Part shown: positions 39,009-48,195 of the stretch, one piece after another | Layout: the number at the start of each line of letters is the position of its first letter | Position numbering within the stretch: position 1 is the first letter of the stretch | Assembly: GCF_000338875.1 (NCBI RefSeq) | Contig: NZ_AOMO01000027.1 | Span: 181,570 to 245,569, forward strand | Reading direction: 5' to 3' | Origin: Vibrio mimicus CAIM 602 | GTDB lineage: Bacteria; Pseudomonadota; Gammaproteobacteria; Enterobacterales; Vibrionaceae | DNA length: 64,000 nucleotides | Translations under genes and position numbers: made by a program | The notes under the pieces: generated by a model | Databases searched by the model: none | What the model was told of the DNA's origin: nothing | What the model saw: the letters and a program-made list of their open reading frames with translations, nothing else

Positions 39009-40589
39009 CTAGGCTTCAACCGGTGCTTCTTGCCAGCGTTTTTGGCGCAAGTTAAAGGCGCAGAACAGCACAAACCACACGCTGCTCGCTGCTAAACCAG
39101 CCCAGACTGAGTGCAGTAAGCCCATCGCAAGATAACCGAGTAACGCACCCATCGCAGCGCTGATTGCGTAAGGAAGCTGAGTTACAACGTGGTCAATATG
39201 GTGACTACCTGCGCCAGTAGCGGAAAGGATACTGGTACTGGAAATCGGTGAAGCATGGTCACCAAATACCGCGCCTGCCAATACCGCAGAGAGTGTTGGT
39301 AACATCAGGCTGATGTCTGAAGCCGCAGCAATATCACCCGCCAATGGCAGCATGATGCCGAACGTTCCCCAACTGGTACCGGTAGCAAACGCCATCAAAC
39401 AAGACAGAACGAACACCAGAGCAGGCAGTAGTTCAACAGGCAGATTACCTTGCGTCAGTGAAGCGAGATAAATACCGGTTTGTAGATCACGAACCACACC
39501 GCCAATGGTCCAAGCAAACAGCAGAATGATGATCGCTGGCATCATAGCCATTACGCCTTTTGGTGCGGTTGATAACCAGGTTTGCGCAGACAGTTTTAAG
39601 CGTAGCGACAGCACAATCGATACCGCAAGGCTACACAGTGCCGCATACACTAAAGATTGAGCGACATTGGTGTTTTCGAGTGCGCCAATCAGAGAAAAAG
39701 ATTCCCCATTCGCGGTAAGCACATCGTTACCCGTTTGAATCATGAAAATCAGCGTAGTAATAGTGAGCACGGCGATAGGTAGAACCATATCAATCATAGT
39801 GCCGCGTGCGGTTTCACCGCCTTCCATATCCAACCCTGCTGGGCGGCCTTTACTTTCATCCCACAATTTGCCTTCACGAGCCCATGCTTCATGTTGGCGC
39901 ATTGGGCCAATATCCATCGGCAAGAAAATCACCGCCAATACCATAAGCAGCGTAAATACCGCGTACAGGTTCATCGGGATCATTTGTACGAAGGCTGAAA
40001 TGGCGCTGATTTCCGTCATCTGATGAGCCGTTAAAATGCCGCCAATCAAAGCGATGATGTAAGCGCCCCAAGAGGAAATGGGTGTAATCACACACACAGG
40101 CGCAGCAGTGGAGTCGAGCAGATAAGCAAGCTTAGCGCGCGAAATCTGGAAACGATCGGTCACTGGGCGGCAAATGGCACCAACGGACAGGCTATGGAAA
40201 AAGTCATCAATAAAAAAGGCAAATACCATTAAACCCGTCAGTGCTTTAGCACTGCGACGATCTTTACACTTACGTTCAGCCCATACGGCAAACGCACGCG
40301 TTGCGCCAGAAGCAGTCATTAAACTGATCAAGCCACCAAGCAACAGCATAAACACCAACATGTTGATGTTGTCGTGGTTTGCGGCGCCATCAGCCCAGAA
40401 TAATCCGCTGATTTTACCGAGCAGGTATTGCAAGGTTGCGAGAGGTGAAAAATGGTTAAGCATTACCGCACCTGCAACAATTCCAGCCCCTAGAGAGAGC
40501 AGAACTCGGCGCGTGGTAATCGCAAGTAACACCGCGAGCAGCGGTGGGATGACTGAATAAATCGAGTCAGAATAAAGGGCTAAATTCAT
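39009..40589 (-). CDS. NhaC-family transporter under a lysine riboswitch (LysW-type lysine transporter)
   Basis: A 526-residue carrier of the NhaC superfamily with about 12 hydrophobic segments. Family signatures are TGTSWGTFGIMLPLAGDIA, VFGDHASPISSTSILSATGA and FAFFIDDFFHSLSVG. By sequence alone it would be called an Na+/H+ antiporter. The lysine riboswitch in its leader makes lysine uptake the better prediction, as for LysW proteins. I chose ATG 40589; three codons further up lies only a GTG. The transcript is monocistronic with a shared terminator. Confidence 0.9.
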   Translation of the reverse strand: MNLALYSDSIYSVIPPLLAVLLAITTRRVLLSLGAGIVAGAVMLNHFSPLATLQYLLGKISGLFWADGAANHDNINMLVFMLLLGGLISLMTASGATRAFAVWAERKCKDRRSAKALTGLMVFAFFIDDFFHSLSVGAICRPVTDRFQISRAKLAYLLDSTAAPVCVITPISSWGAYIIALIGGILTAHQMTEISAISAFVQMIPMNLYAVFTLLMVLAVIFLPMDIGPMRQHEAWAREGKLWDESKGRPAGLDMEGGETARGTMIDMVLPIAVLTITTLIFMIQTGNDVLTANGESFSLIGALENTNVAQSLVYAALCSLAVSIVLSLRLKLSAQTWLSTAPKGVMAMMPAIIILLFAWTIGGVVRDLQTGIYLASLTQGNLPVELLPALVFVLSCLMAFATGTSWGTFGIMLPLAGDIAAASDISLMLPTLSAVLAGAVFGDHASPISSTSILSATGAGSHHIDHVVTQLPYAISAAMGALLGYLAMGLLHSVWAGLAASSVWFVLFCAFNLRQKRWQEAPVEA

Positions 40590-40599
40590 GGATCTCACA

Positions 40600-40616
40600 T
40601 CACCTTTTCAGGTGGA
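40600..40616 (-). promoter_or_regulatory. Hairpin masking the ribosome binding site of the lysine-transporter gene
   Basis: On the minus strand TCCACCT-GAAA-AGGTGA forms a short GNRA-capped hairpin whose right arm is the presumed ribosome binding site, 11 bases before ATG 40589. It is the likely translational output of the upstream riboswitch. Confidence 0.6.
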
Positions 40617-40673
40617 GATCTACCAGCAGGATAAAAAACACATTTCAGCGAAATAACACTTCTTATCCTTCAA

Positions 40674-40836
40674 GGTAGCGCTCCATAGACAACAACACTA
40701 TGGCAGTCCGGCATTTGTTCAATGCTGGCCCAGCGAACGTTGATGACGCAACGATCACTTCGGCGCTGTACCCTTTAACCAGTCCTCATCGGGGTCAACC
40801 TACGACTGGCGACTCATGAACAGCGCGCCTCTACTT
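40674..40836 (-). ncRNA. Lysine riboswitch (L box)
   Basis: Read on the minus strand, the conserved lysine-riboswitch blocks occur in the right order. They are AGAGGCGC (40825-40832), GATGAGGA with GGTTAAAGGG, GCCGAAG (40758-40764), CGCTGGGCC, GGACTGCCATAGTG and TATGGAGCGCTACC at the 3' end of P1. Spacing and loops fit the five-way junction. High lysine should repress the downstream transporter. No terminator follows, and a hairpin masks the ribosome binding site, so control is probably at translation. Confidence 0.95.
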
Positions 40837-40993
40837 AAAGGAACTTGTGTCACACGAGTTGAACGATTCATAAACTGTGACACGCAACGTATATTACTGC
40901 CTTTTCAGGTGACGACAAGATTTAATTTCCCCATTTCTGCAGCGAAATTGATCTCGTCCGGCATATTCGCTGAGATGTCAGAATTTTCGCGCG
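40837..40993. other. Spacer upstream of the lysine riboswitch and downstream of emrD-3
   Basis: This contains the promoter for the riboswitch transcript. On the minus strand TTCATG-type and AT-rich boxes are present, but I cannot name one with confidence. No gene seen. Confidence 0.4.
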
Positions 40994-42199
40994 TTAGATG
41001 GCAACTGGCATTTCATCAGACGGTGGCTGCTTGGTGTAAACACGTTTCAGCCCCCATAAAGCCACAACGGACATCAGTAACATGATGGCACCCAGTGGCA
41101 GTTGGTCCGACGCGGGGAACATCGCCGCGAATAACGTTGCTAAACCTGCACCTAAATTCTGCATTCCACCCAAAATTGCCCCTGCCGTTCCCGCATGATA
41201 AGGAAATGGCGTAAGCGCTCCTGTGGTGGCAGCAGGGAACAAAATGCCTGCCCCTAGAAAATAAATGGTTGCGCCGCCAATCAAAGACAAAGCCGTTGTC
41301 AGACCCAGTAAACCGGGCAGCAGTATCACCAAAGAGCCGGTTAGGATGGCGATCAAACCCACTCGCATTGCGGTTTTCTCACGCCAGTGGCGTGCAATGA
41401 TGTTAGAAAGCCAAGCACCCGCCAAGTAACCCGGAATGGGCAACACAAAGAGCATGCTGACGGTTGTAGCTGGCAAGCCGAGCACACCACCCAACAACAC
41501 ACCTGCGGCGGCTTCAAAAACCGCCAGCCCAGCAAATGTCGCCACTAAGCAGATCAAGTAGCCTTGGAAGCGGCGATCAGACAACACATAGTGATAACTG
41601 CGCAGTACTGGCTCTTTTTTACGTGCGGCAGCAGGTAACGTTTCGATCATGCTGGTCATCATGGTGATGACCACAGCAATCGCAAACAATGACAAAAATA
41701 AGTAGCTTGAGCGCCAGCCAAAACTTTCTGTTAAATAACCACCTAATACGGGCGCAACCAGTGGTGAGAAAATCAGGCACATGCTGATTAAGCTATTCAC
41801 TTTATGTAGCTCTGCACCATCAAAGCAATCACGAGACAGAGTTCGTGCCATTGCACCGCCACAGCCAATACCTAAGCCTTGCACAAAGCTACCGATAAGA
41901 AACCATGAGTATTGGTGTGCAAACAATGCAATCAGAGAGCCGAGAATGTAGATAACTAATCCGGCAATGATGATTGGTTTGCGGCCGATGCGATCAGACA
42001 GCGTGCCGTAGACAAATTGCGACAAACCATAAGGGATCAGATAGCAAGCCATGACCGCTTGCAAAGCGGCAGGTGAAACCAAAAATTCTTGCGCCATGTA
42101 ACCGATAGAAGGCACGTACATGGTTTGTGTCGCTTGACCGACCGCAGCCAAGATAGCGATAAAAAAGGTCAATTTTGCTACAGAAAGCGAGGCAGACAT
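40994..42199 (-). CDS. emrD-3: MFS multidrug efflux transporter (Bcr/CflA type, EmrD-3)
   Basis: A 401-residue drug:H+ antiporter with 12 hydrophobic segments and the MFS motif A between helices 2 and 3 (YGTLSDRIGRKPIIIAG). The motif-C-like segment SPLVAPVLGGYLTESFGWR is typical of the Bcr/CflA branch. V. cholerae EmrD-3, encoded at the same place next to the GGDEF/hemolysin genes, exports chloramphenicol, linezolid and dyes. The gene is divergent from a small membrane protein gene with a Fur box in the shared 250-base spacer. Confidence 0.92.
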   Translation of the reverse strand: MSASLSVAKLTFFIAILAAVGQATQTMYVPSIGYMAQEFLVSPAALQAVMACYLIPYGLSQFVYGTLSDRIGRKPIIIAGLVIYILGSLIALFAHQYSWFLIGSFVQGLGIGCGGAMARTLSRDCFDGAELHKVNSLISMCLIFSPLVAPVLGGYLTESFGWRSSYLFLSLFAIAVVITMMTSMIETLPAAARKKEPVLRSYHYVLSDRRFQGYLICLVATFAGLAVFEAAAGVLLGGVLGLPATTVSMLFVLPIPGYLAGAWLSNIIARHWREKTAMRVGLIAILTGSLVILLPGLLGLTTALSLIGGATIYFLGAGILFPAATTGALTPFPYHAGTAGAILGGMQNLGAGLATLFAAMFPASDQLPLGAIMLLMSVVALWGLKRVYTKQPPSDEMPVAI

Positions 42200-42426
42200 C
42201 GTTATCTCCAGATAAAAACAATATCTTATTAAAATCAGCTAATGAAAAAATCGAGAAGAGCATCTATCTCGGCGCGAGATGTTATTGCCGATAGCCTTAT
42301 CTATCAACAGATTCCTGATGTTTTGTTCACGATAAAAATCTATAGATTGGATTATTTTTTCTAATGTATTATTTTGGGTGATTTGTGACTTGAACCTAAA
42401 CCCAGAGCGGACTATGATGTATTAAA

Positions 42427-42441
42427 TGAGAATCAATATCA
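42427..42441 (+). promoter_or_regulatory. Fur box upstream of the small membrane protein
   Basis: TGAGAATCAATATCA matches the 7-1-7 Fur consensus TGATAAT-N-ATTATCA at 12 of 14 positions. It lies 13 bases before the ATG at 42454 and 228 bases before emrD-3, so iron repression of the small gene is predicted. Confidence 0.8.
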
Positions 42442-42453
42442 TAAACAAAAAAG

Positions 42454-42732
42454 ATGTTACTTAATATGCTGTCACTTATTGCTCCGCTGCTTTTTATTGG
42501 CTTACTTGGTTTCAAGTTAAGGATGAATTATTGGATCTTGGCGGGACTTATTCTGTTTTCCCTGTTGCTTGGGAGTTTAGGGGGCGTCAATTTACTGCCC
42601 GTGTTGGTTGTGCTGTTTTTTATGGCGCCTGTTTTGCTTGCTTTAAAACAGGTGAAATGGCAAGGCGTCTTGTTCGGTATCGGAATCTTACTCCCTCAAC
42701 TTGCGCAAATCGTCATGATCAATCAACGATGA
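42454..42732 (+). CDS. Small hydrophobic protein under a Fur box
   Basis: A 92-residue membrane protein with three hydrophobic segments (LSLIAPLLFIGLLGF, YWILAGLILFSLLLGSL and LLPVLVVLFFMAPVLLAL) and a short basic linker (KQVKWQG). Starts at ATG 42454 and 42469 are both possible; neither has a strong ribosome binding site. It overlaps the convergent GGDEF gene by 10 nt. The family is unknown to me. A Fur box directly in front suggests a role in iron starvation, for example a transport accessory. Confidence 0.75.
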   Translation: MLLNMLSLIAPLLFIGLLGFKLRMNYWILAGLILFSLLLGSLGGVNLLPVLVVLFFMAPVLLALKQVKWQGVLFGIGILLPQLAQIVMINQR

Positions 42733-43793
42733 CCATGCGAATTCAAGAGAGAATCACATTGTTGAGCGTTTAGCTCAATCACATGCTTTTCGTCTGAACA
42801 TACCCGGTTTTTGCCCATTTTTTTGGAGTGATACAGAGAAAGGTCGGCACGTTTAAACCATAGCTCAGGGTCGTCAGTTCTCAGCACTTCCGATAATCCC
42901 ACACTGACGGTCACTTCTGCATGTTTAGGGTAGTGTGTTTTCTGGATCCGACAGCCAATATGGCTCATCACCATAGTGGCTTCCGCCAATGAGGTATTTT
43001 CAAAGAGTAATAGAAACTCATCTCCCCCTAATCGAAAGAGCAAATCTAACTCCCGGCTGTTTGTATTAATGATCTCAACCACTTGAGTAATCACTTTATC
43101 GCCCGTGTCATGACCGTACATATCATTGATGGTTTTGAAATTATCGATGTCGATCACCGCAATCACCGAAAACTCATTCGCCAACTGGCAGTGCCGAATA
43201 CTCTTGCGTAAAAAACTATCAAGCTGATGGCGGTTGAGTGTGCCCGTTAAAGCGTCACGAGTGGAGAGATAGAACAGCTCTGCGTGCAATTTACGCAGAG
43301 CGTCGACAACCACATACATAATGGCGGCGCTGGTGATGATCGCGAGGCTAAAACGCAAAGTCACCTCAGAGGTTTGATGTGGGATGAGCGCCCAAATGCT
43401 TGCGGGAATGATAATGAAGATAGTGAATAAGTTATCTTTCTGCGGAAGCAAGAACGCAATGGCGATGATGACAGGGAAAAGCCAGTAACTGGCAAGAGTG
43501 CCAAAAATATGGATGGCCAACACGACTATGATCACCACCAAAGAGAGTGGCAGACGAAATCCCCACGGTGTTTTCTTCTGGTAATAGATGGCCGCAATTT
43601 CAAACAGTAATGAGCATTGAAACACAATGATCAAACCGCCAAGCAGAATTTGTCCAATCAGCAGGTTTTTGATTGCCAGAGGGAAAAAAGTCAAACTGGA
43701 AATAAAGGCAATGAAGAGCGACACCCGACGCTGATAGTAGAGATTCAGCAATTCTGAGCCGGTGAAAGCAGGAGAGTGATTGGTTTTTGTCAT
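42723..43793 (-). CDS. GGDEF diguanylate cyclase with membrane domain
   Basis: A 356-residue protein. The N-terminal 180 residues contain about six hydrophobic segments. The C-terminal GGDEF domain has the active site RLGGDEFLLLFE. The inhibitory I-site RELD sits exactly five residues before GGDEF. It should make c-di-GMP and be product-inhibited. It lies between emrD-3 and the hemolysin genes, as in V. cholerae. Confidence 0.94.
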   Translation of the reverse strand: MTKTNHSPAFTGSELLNLYYQRRVSLFIAFISSLTFFPLAIKNLLIGQILLGGLIIVFQCSLLFEIAAIYYQKKTPWGFRLPLSLVVIIVVLAIHIFGTLASYWLFPVIIAIAFLLPQKDNLFTIFIIIPASIWALIPHQTSEVTLRFSLAIITSAAIMYVVVDALRKLHAELFYLSTRDALTGTLNRHQLDSFLRKSIRHCQLANEFSVIAVIDIDNFKTINDMYGHDTGDKVITQVVEIINTNSRELDLLFRLGGDEFLLLFENTSLAEATMVMSHIGCRIQKTHYPKHAEVTVSVGLSEVLRTDDPELWFKRADLSLYHSKKMGKNRVCSDEKHVIELNAQQCDSLLNSHGHR

Positions 43794-43879
43794 CTCAAAT
43801 GTGCCATCTTTCCCTTTTCTTTAAGGCTATGAACAGAATGGCAATAATGCAAAAATTCTTGTGCAAATACGTGGTGTTA

Positions 43880-43902
43880 AGGATAGGAGTTTATCCTATC
43901 CT
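43880..43902 (-). terminator. Hairpin after the thermolabile hemolysin gene
   Basis: A perfect 9-bp stem (AGGATAGGA / TCCTATCCT) with a GTTTA loop, 19 bases past the stop. No strong T-tract follows leftward. Confidence 0.6.
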
Positions 43903-43920
43903 CAAGCTTACACCGGGTGC

Positions 43921-45171
43921 TTAAAGTGGGAATTGTCCCATTTCAGTGGCGAGGATGTGTTGGGCAATGTAACGGTGAGTTGCCGTAGTAGGGTGGGTGA
44001 CTTCCCAGAACACGAAACGATCAGAACCTTGCGCTGCACACTCCGCAGAGAGGGAGTGGGAGTACAGGTAATCGGCCGCGGAACTGCGTTGAATATCCAA
44101 ACAGGGTGAACTTGCATTCGCAAAACCGTGTTGCTCAGGGTTGGCCGTCATGCTGTCAAACAGTGCGTGGGCATCAAACAGAGCGATACGGATACCTTGC
44201 ATTTGGTAATAACGGGCTTGCTCGCGGATAAACGCATTCATGCCGATGATCTTGCTGCGAACCGTTTCGATTTGCTCTTGGGTCGAATATTGAAATTGTG
44301 GTGCACGCGTTGCATCAGGCAAAGTGAGCAAAACAATATTTTTTGCCCTTGCATCCACAAGGCGAATCAAGGCAGAGCTGTAATCGGCCTTCACTTCGGC
44401 TAATGAACGGTTGTAGTTCATAAAGTCATTTAGGCCAAACTCCAACGTAAACAAGCTGTTTTCTGGTTGGTAATTTTTCGCCAGTTGCATGTAAGTTAGG
44501 TAAGAGCTGACTTGCTCATAAACACCCGTAAGTGCGACATATTGGTTACGCCCAGCCGCGCCACCAACCGCCCAGTTATAAATAGGCACATTCAGACCTT
44601 GCGCCAAGTATTCAGTCCAGACAAAACCGTTTGAGAAATGCCCTAGGAACCAAGAGTTAGGGTTAGGGAAGCGCCATTGTGAAGCATTAAAAATGTTGCC
44701 TGTATCGGAAAGACTGTCACCAAAGACGATCACTTTGTTGATCTTGTTGGGTTGGGCAGCTGAATCATTATTCCAGATGGTGTGGTTGTAGGAGGCACGA
44801 GTATCCGCCGCAAAATAAGTGATATCAGCTGTCTCGTGTGTGACACCAAGCGTTTCATTACAACGCTCTTTGATCGCGTCAGGCTTTGCATCGGTATAGA
44901 ACATATTTTTATGGCTGATACTCGACCACCAGTAGCCATTGATCGTGTAATCACTGCCATCAGCATTTTTCGCCCATTCCCAAGTGGTGTAAGGATCATC
45001 ATGCGTTGCAGCCGGACGATACCAACAGCGGACATAAGTGTAGGTTTGTTTGCCTTGTGCCTGTTCCACTTGAGCGCGAGTCACGGGTTGTGCCTCAGCC
45101 CATGGTTCAGTTGCTGCCGTGGCAGAAAGGCTAGCCAAGCCAGCTATTAGTAGAGAGAGTCTTGTTTTCAT
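43921..45171 (-). CDS. tlh: Thermolabile hemolysin / lecithin-dependent phospholipase
   Basis: A 417-residue secreted SGNH/GDSL lipase. Signal peptide MKTRLSLLIAGLASLSATAA. The small N-terminal domain contains YTYVRCWYRP. The catalytic block I is VFGDSLSDTGNIF (nucleophile Ser), with GLNDFMNYN in block III and Asp/His in the C-terminal WEVTHPTTATHRYIA. The enzyme cleaves phosphatidylcholine (phospholipase A2/lysophospholipase type). An in-frame ORF extends upstream to 45333, but the signal peptide and AAGAAG before ATG 45171 fix the start. It is divergent from hlyA across a 790-base spacer. Confidence 0.95.
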   Translation of the reverse strand: MKTRLSLLIAGLASLSATAATEPWAEAQPVTRAQVEQAQGKQTYTYVRCWYRPAATHDDPYTTWEWAKNADGSDYTINGYWWSSISHKNMFYTDAKPDAIKERCNETLGVTHETADITYFAADTRASYNHTIWNNDSAAQPNKINKVIVFGDSLSDTGNIFNASQWRFPNPNSWFLGHFSNGFVWTEYLAQGLNVPIYNWAVGGAAGRNQYVALTGVYEQVSSYLTYMQLAKNYQPENSLFTLEFGLNDFMNYNRSLAEVKADYSSALIRLVDARAKNIVLLTLPDATRAPQFQYSTQEQIETVRSKIIGMNAFIREQARYYQMQGIRIALFDAHALFDSMTANPEQHGFANASSPCLDIQRSSAADYLYSHSLSAECAAQGSDRFVFWEVTHPTTATHRYIAQHILATEMGQFPL

Positions 45172-45960
45172 CGTTTTCTTCTTATTTGGTTGAAAATACA
45201 CACTGCAGATCTGGTCAGATCTCTCTTGTATTGTGAATGAGACATTTGTCTCGTCAATGAGAAGTGCTCTGTCATTACTCAGGTTGGAAGTAAGATCAAC
45301 CTTGCGTATAAAGTCTCCTATTATTCTGTTCATAATTGATCTTTATTTTTCATATTAATGGACTTAAGTGATATTTAATGATTGAAAGTTAATCACTTAA
45401 TGAATTTCTATTTTTATCTATTTAATTCAATCTAATTTAGTTCAAATTAAATTAGTGCGAATGAATAATGTAAATATCCAAAAAACAAATTGGGAATTAA
45501 TAGTTGTGTGAAGAATTAATTCTCGCCAAATAATAAGTTTTCAAGCGTGAATTTGTGATCTCCTGTTACTATTTTCTGTTACAACTATTTACTTTTGGCA
45601 TGTTTAGGGATATTCCAATAAGTGTGGTGGCGGAGAATATAAACGTATTCTTTCAAATAAAAGAAGTTGAATATTCTGTCAAAGGGGTATGTGTTAAGGC
45701 GTAGTTCTGCCCCAAGCCACACACAACATCAAGGATGACGACGGTAACCCACGAGAAGCATTCAAACTGGGTTTGCTCGATGATTTGAACCTGCTGTGGT
45801 GTTGATTAAATTTATCCTCTTAAAGCATAACGCTTAATTATGTGCGTAGTGATGAATGAATTTCCCGCTAGTCTGTTCTTTCAGTGGTTCGAGTTAATTC
45901 ACTTTGTTTGAAAATCTCTCTTCTAATAACACTAAAAATAACTGAATCAGTGAGGTTTAT
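45172..45960. other. Long intergenic region between tlh and hlyA
   Basis: 789 bases, very AT-rich except for a block near 45698-45805. It must hold the divergent tlh and hlyA promoters and, by analogy with V. cholerae, sites for regulators such as HlyU; I cannot place these by eye. The GC-richer block is open for 36 codons without a start (see separate entry). Confidence 0.6.
45698..45805 (+). pseudogene. Coding-like fragment of 35 residues upstream of hlyA
   Basis: Between TAA 45695 and TGA 45803 the frame reads GVVLPQATHNIKDDDGNPRE and AFKLGLLDDLNLLWC. Its base composition differs sharply from the AT-rich surroundings, and its residue make-up looks protein-like. There is no start codon or ribosome binding site. 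It may be a remnant of a deleted gene. I do not recognise the family. Confidence 0.35.
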
Positions 45961-48195
45961 ATGCCAAAACTCAATCGTTGTGCAATCGCAATCCTAACGA
46001 TATTCAGCGCAATATCTAGTCATACTGTGTTCGCGAATATCAGTGATCCCGTTGGTGAAGCTGTTGAAATTATTAGCCAAGTCGCGGATAACCACGCAAT
46101 AAAATATTACAACGCTGCAGATTGGCAATCAGAAGAAAGCCAATTACCCAGTTTAGCTGAGTTGCGTGAGCAGGTGATTAACCAGCAGTTGCGTATCTTG
46201 GTCGATTTCAGCCAGATCTCTGACCCTGATCGCCTAACCGAAATGCAGGTGAAGTTTAGAAAAACCTATGGTGTTGGGTTTGCTAATACATTCATCGTAA
46301 TCACTGAGCATAAAGGTGAGCTGCTGTTTACACCGTTTGATCGTGCGGAGGATGTGGATCCAACACTGCTGGAGGCCCCACGTTCTGAGCGTGTGTTGAG
46401 TCGGTCACGTCGCTCAGTGTCTGCCAATAATGTCACTAACAACAATGAAACGAACACGTTGCCGCACGTTGCTTTTTACATCAACGTAAACCGTTCAATC
46501 AGCGATGAAGAGTGTACTTTCGCCAATTCTTGGCTATGGAAAAATGACAAAGGCAGTCGTCCATTTTGTAAAGATGCCAATATCTCATTGATTTACCGTG
46601 TGAACTTAGAGCGTTCATTGCAGTATGGCATTGTGGGTTCGGCAACTCCGGATGCCAAAATTGTGCGTATCAGCTTAGATGACGACAGCACTGGCGCGGG
46701 TATCCATCTCAATGATCAACTTGGTTATCGCTTTTTCAAAGCAGGATATACGACGCTCGATGCTTACTTCCGTGAGTGGTCAACGGATGCGATAGCGCAG
46801 GATTATCGCTTCAGTTTTAACGCTTCGAATGATAAGGCGCAGATTTTAAAGACTTTCCCGGTCACTAACGTCAACGCAAACTTTGAGCGTAAAGAAGTCT
46901 CTGGTTTTGAGCTTGGTGTAACGGGCAGTGTTGAAGCGGATAAAAATGGCCCGAAAGCTAAGTTGGAAGCGAAAGCCAGCTACACGCAAAGCCGTTGGTT
47001 GACCTACAACACGCAAGATTATCGAATTGAGCGGAGTGCGAAAAATGCGCAAAACGTTAGCTTTACTTGGAACCGCCAGCAGTACGCAACGGCTGAATCT
47101 CTGCTCAACCGTTCAACGGATGCATTGTGGGTGGAAACGTATCCTGTTGATGTGAACCGCATCAGCCCGCTGAGTTACGCCAGTTTTGTGCCAAAAATGG
47201 ATGTAATTTACAAAGCGTCACCGAAAGAGACGGGGAGCACCGATTTTGTCATCGACTCTTCGGTCAATATCCGTCCTATCTATAATGGTGCTTACAAACA
47301 CTATTATGTGGTGGGTAGTCATCAGTCTTATCACGGGTTTGAAGATACGCCTCGTCGTCGTGTGACAAAATCGGCAAGCTTTACTGTGGATTGGGATCAC
47401 CCTGTATTTACTGGTGGTCGTCCAGTGAATTTACAGCTGGCGAGCTTCAACAATCGCTGTATTGAAGCTGATGATCAAGGTCGCTTGATGGCAACTACCT
47501 GTGACAGTCAGCAAGCGGCGCAATCTTTTATCTATGATCAACAAGGTCGTTACGTGAGTGCAAGTAACACCAAGCTTTGTCTGGATGGTGAAGCGCTGGA
47601 TTCTCTGCACACCTGTAACCAGAACTTGACCCAACGTTGGGAGTGGCGTGAAGGTTCTGACGAACTGAGCAATGTGTTTAACGGTGAAGTATTGGGACAT
47701 GACAAACAAACCGGGGAACTCGGCCTTTATTCAACAGGCAGTGATGCAGTGAGCCTACGTACGATTACGTCTTACACCAATGTTTTCCATGAACAGGAAA
47801 GCTCACCCGTGCTTGGTTTAACCCAAGGGAAAGTGAATCAGCAGCGAGTAGAAAAGGATAACCAACTCTACGTACGTGCAGGTGCCGCCATTGATGCTTT
47901 AGGAACTGCTCCTGAGTTGTTGGTTGGTGGTACGGGCGGTAGCATCACAACGGTTGATCTCACTGGGCTTAGTTCTATCACAGCGACTTCTGGCGACTTC
48001 AACTTCGGTGGCCAGCAGTTGGTGGCATTAACCTTTACTTACCAAGATGGGCGTCAACAAATGGTCGGTTCGAAAGAGCACATCAGCAATGCTCATGAAG
48101 ATCGCTTTGACGTACCGACAGGAGCCAATATTACCCAAATGAAAGTTTGGGCAGATAACTGGTTGGTGAAAGGTGTGCAGTTTGACCTGAACTAA
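45961..48195 (+). CDS. hlyA: Pore-forming cytolysin HlyA (V. cholerae cytolysin / V. mimicus hemolysin family)
   Basis: A 744-residue secreted protoxin. Signal peptide 1-25 (ending HTVFA). Pro-domain about 26-151. Cytolysin domain about 152-465, with the membrane-inserting stem. Then a beta-trefoil lectin (about 470-590, CIEADDQGRLMATTC and LCLDG) and a C-terminal beta-prism lectin. The pro-junction is VLSRSRRSVSANN: Arg151-Ser152 with a preceding RSR, giving the furin-type pattern RSRR. The sequence is clearly diverged from V. cholerae HlyA and three residues longer. GAGGT precedes the ATG. The toxin forms heptameric pores in cholesterol-containing membranes. Confidence 0.97.
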   Translation: MPKLNRCAIAILTIFSAISSHTVFANISDPVGEAVEIISQVADNHAIKYYNAADWQSEESQLPSLAELREQVINQQLRILVDFSQISDPDRLTEMQVKFRKTYGVGFANTFIVITEHKGELLFTPFDRAEDVDPTLLEAPRSERVLSRSRRSVSANNVTNNNETNTLPHVAFYINVNRSISDEECTFANSWLWKNDKGSRPFCKDANISLIYRVNLERSLQYGIVGSATPDAKIVRISLDDDSTGAGIHLNDQLGYRFFKAGYTTLDAYFREWSTDAIAQDYRFSFNASNDKAQILKTFPVTNVNANFERKEVSGFELGVTGSVEADKNGPKAKLEAKASYTQSRWLTYNTQDYRIERSAKNAQNVSFTWNRQQYATAESLLNRSTDALWVETYPVDVNRISPLSYASFVPKMDVIYKASPKETGSTDFVIDSSVNIRPIYNGAYKHYYVVGSHQSYHGFEDTPRRRVTKSASFTVDWDHPVFTGGRPVNLQLASFNNRCIEADDQGRLMATTCDSQQAAQSFIYDQQGRYVSASNTKLCLDGEALDSLHTCNQNLTQRWEWREGSDELSNVFNGEVLGHDKQTGELGLYSTGSDAVSLRTITSYTNVFHEQESSPVLGLTQGKVNQQRVEKDNQLYVRAGAAIDALGTAPELLVGGTGGSITTVDLTGLSSITATSGDFNFGGQQLVALTFTYQDGRQQMVGSKEHISNAHEDRFDVPTGANITQMKVWADNWLVKGVQFDLN

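Noticed and set aside
45172..45333. Upstream extension of the thermolabile hemolysin
   Set aside because: The signal peptide begins at ATG 45171 with a ribosome binding site; the extension has no signal-like features.
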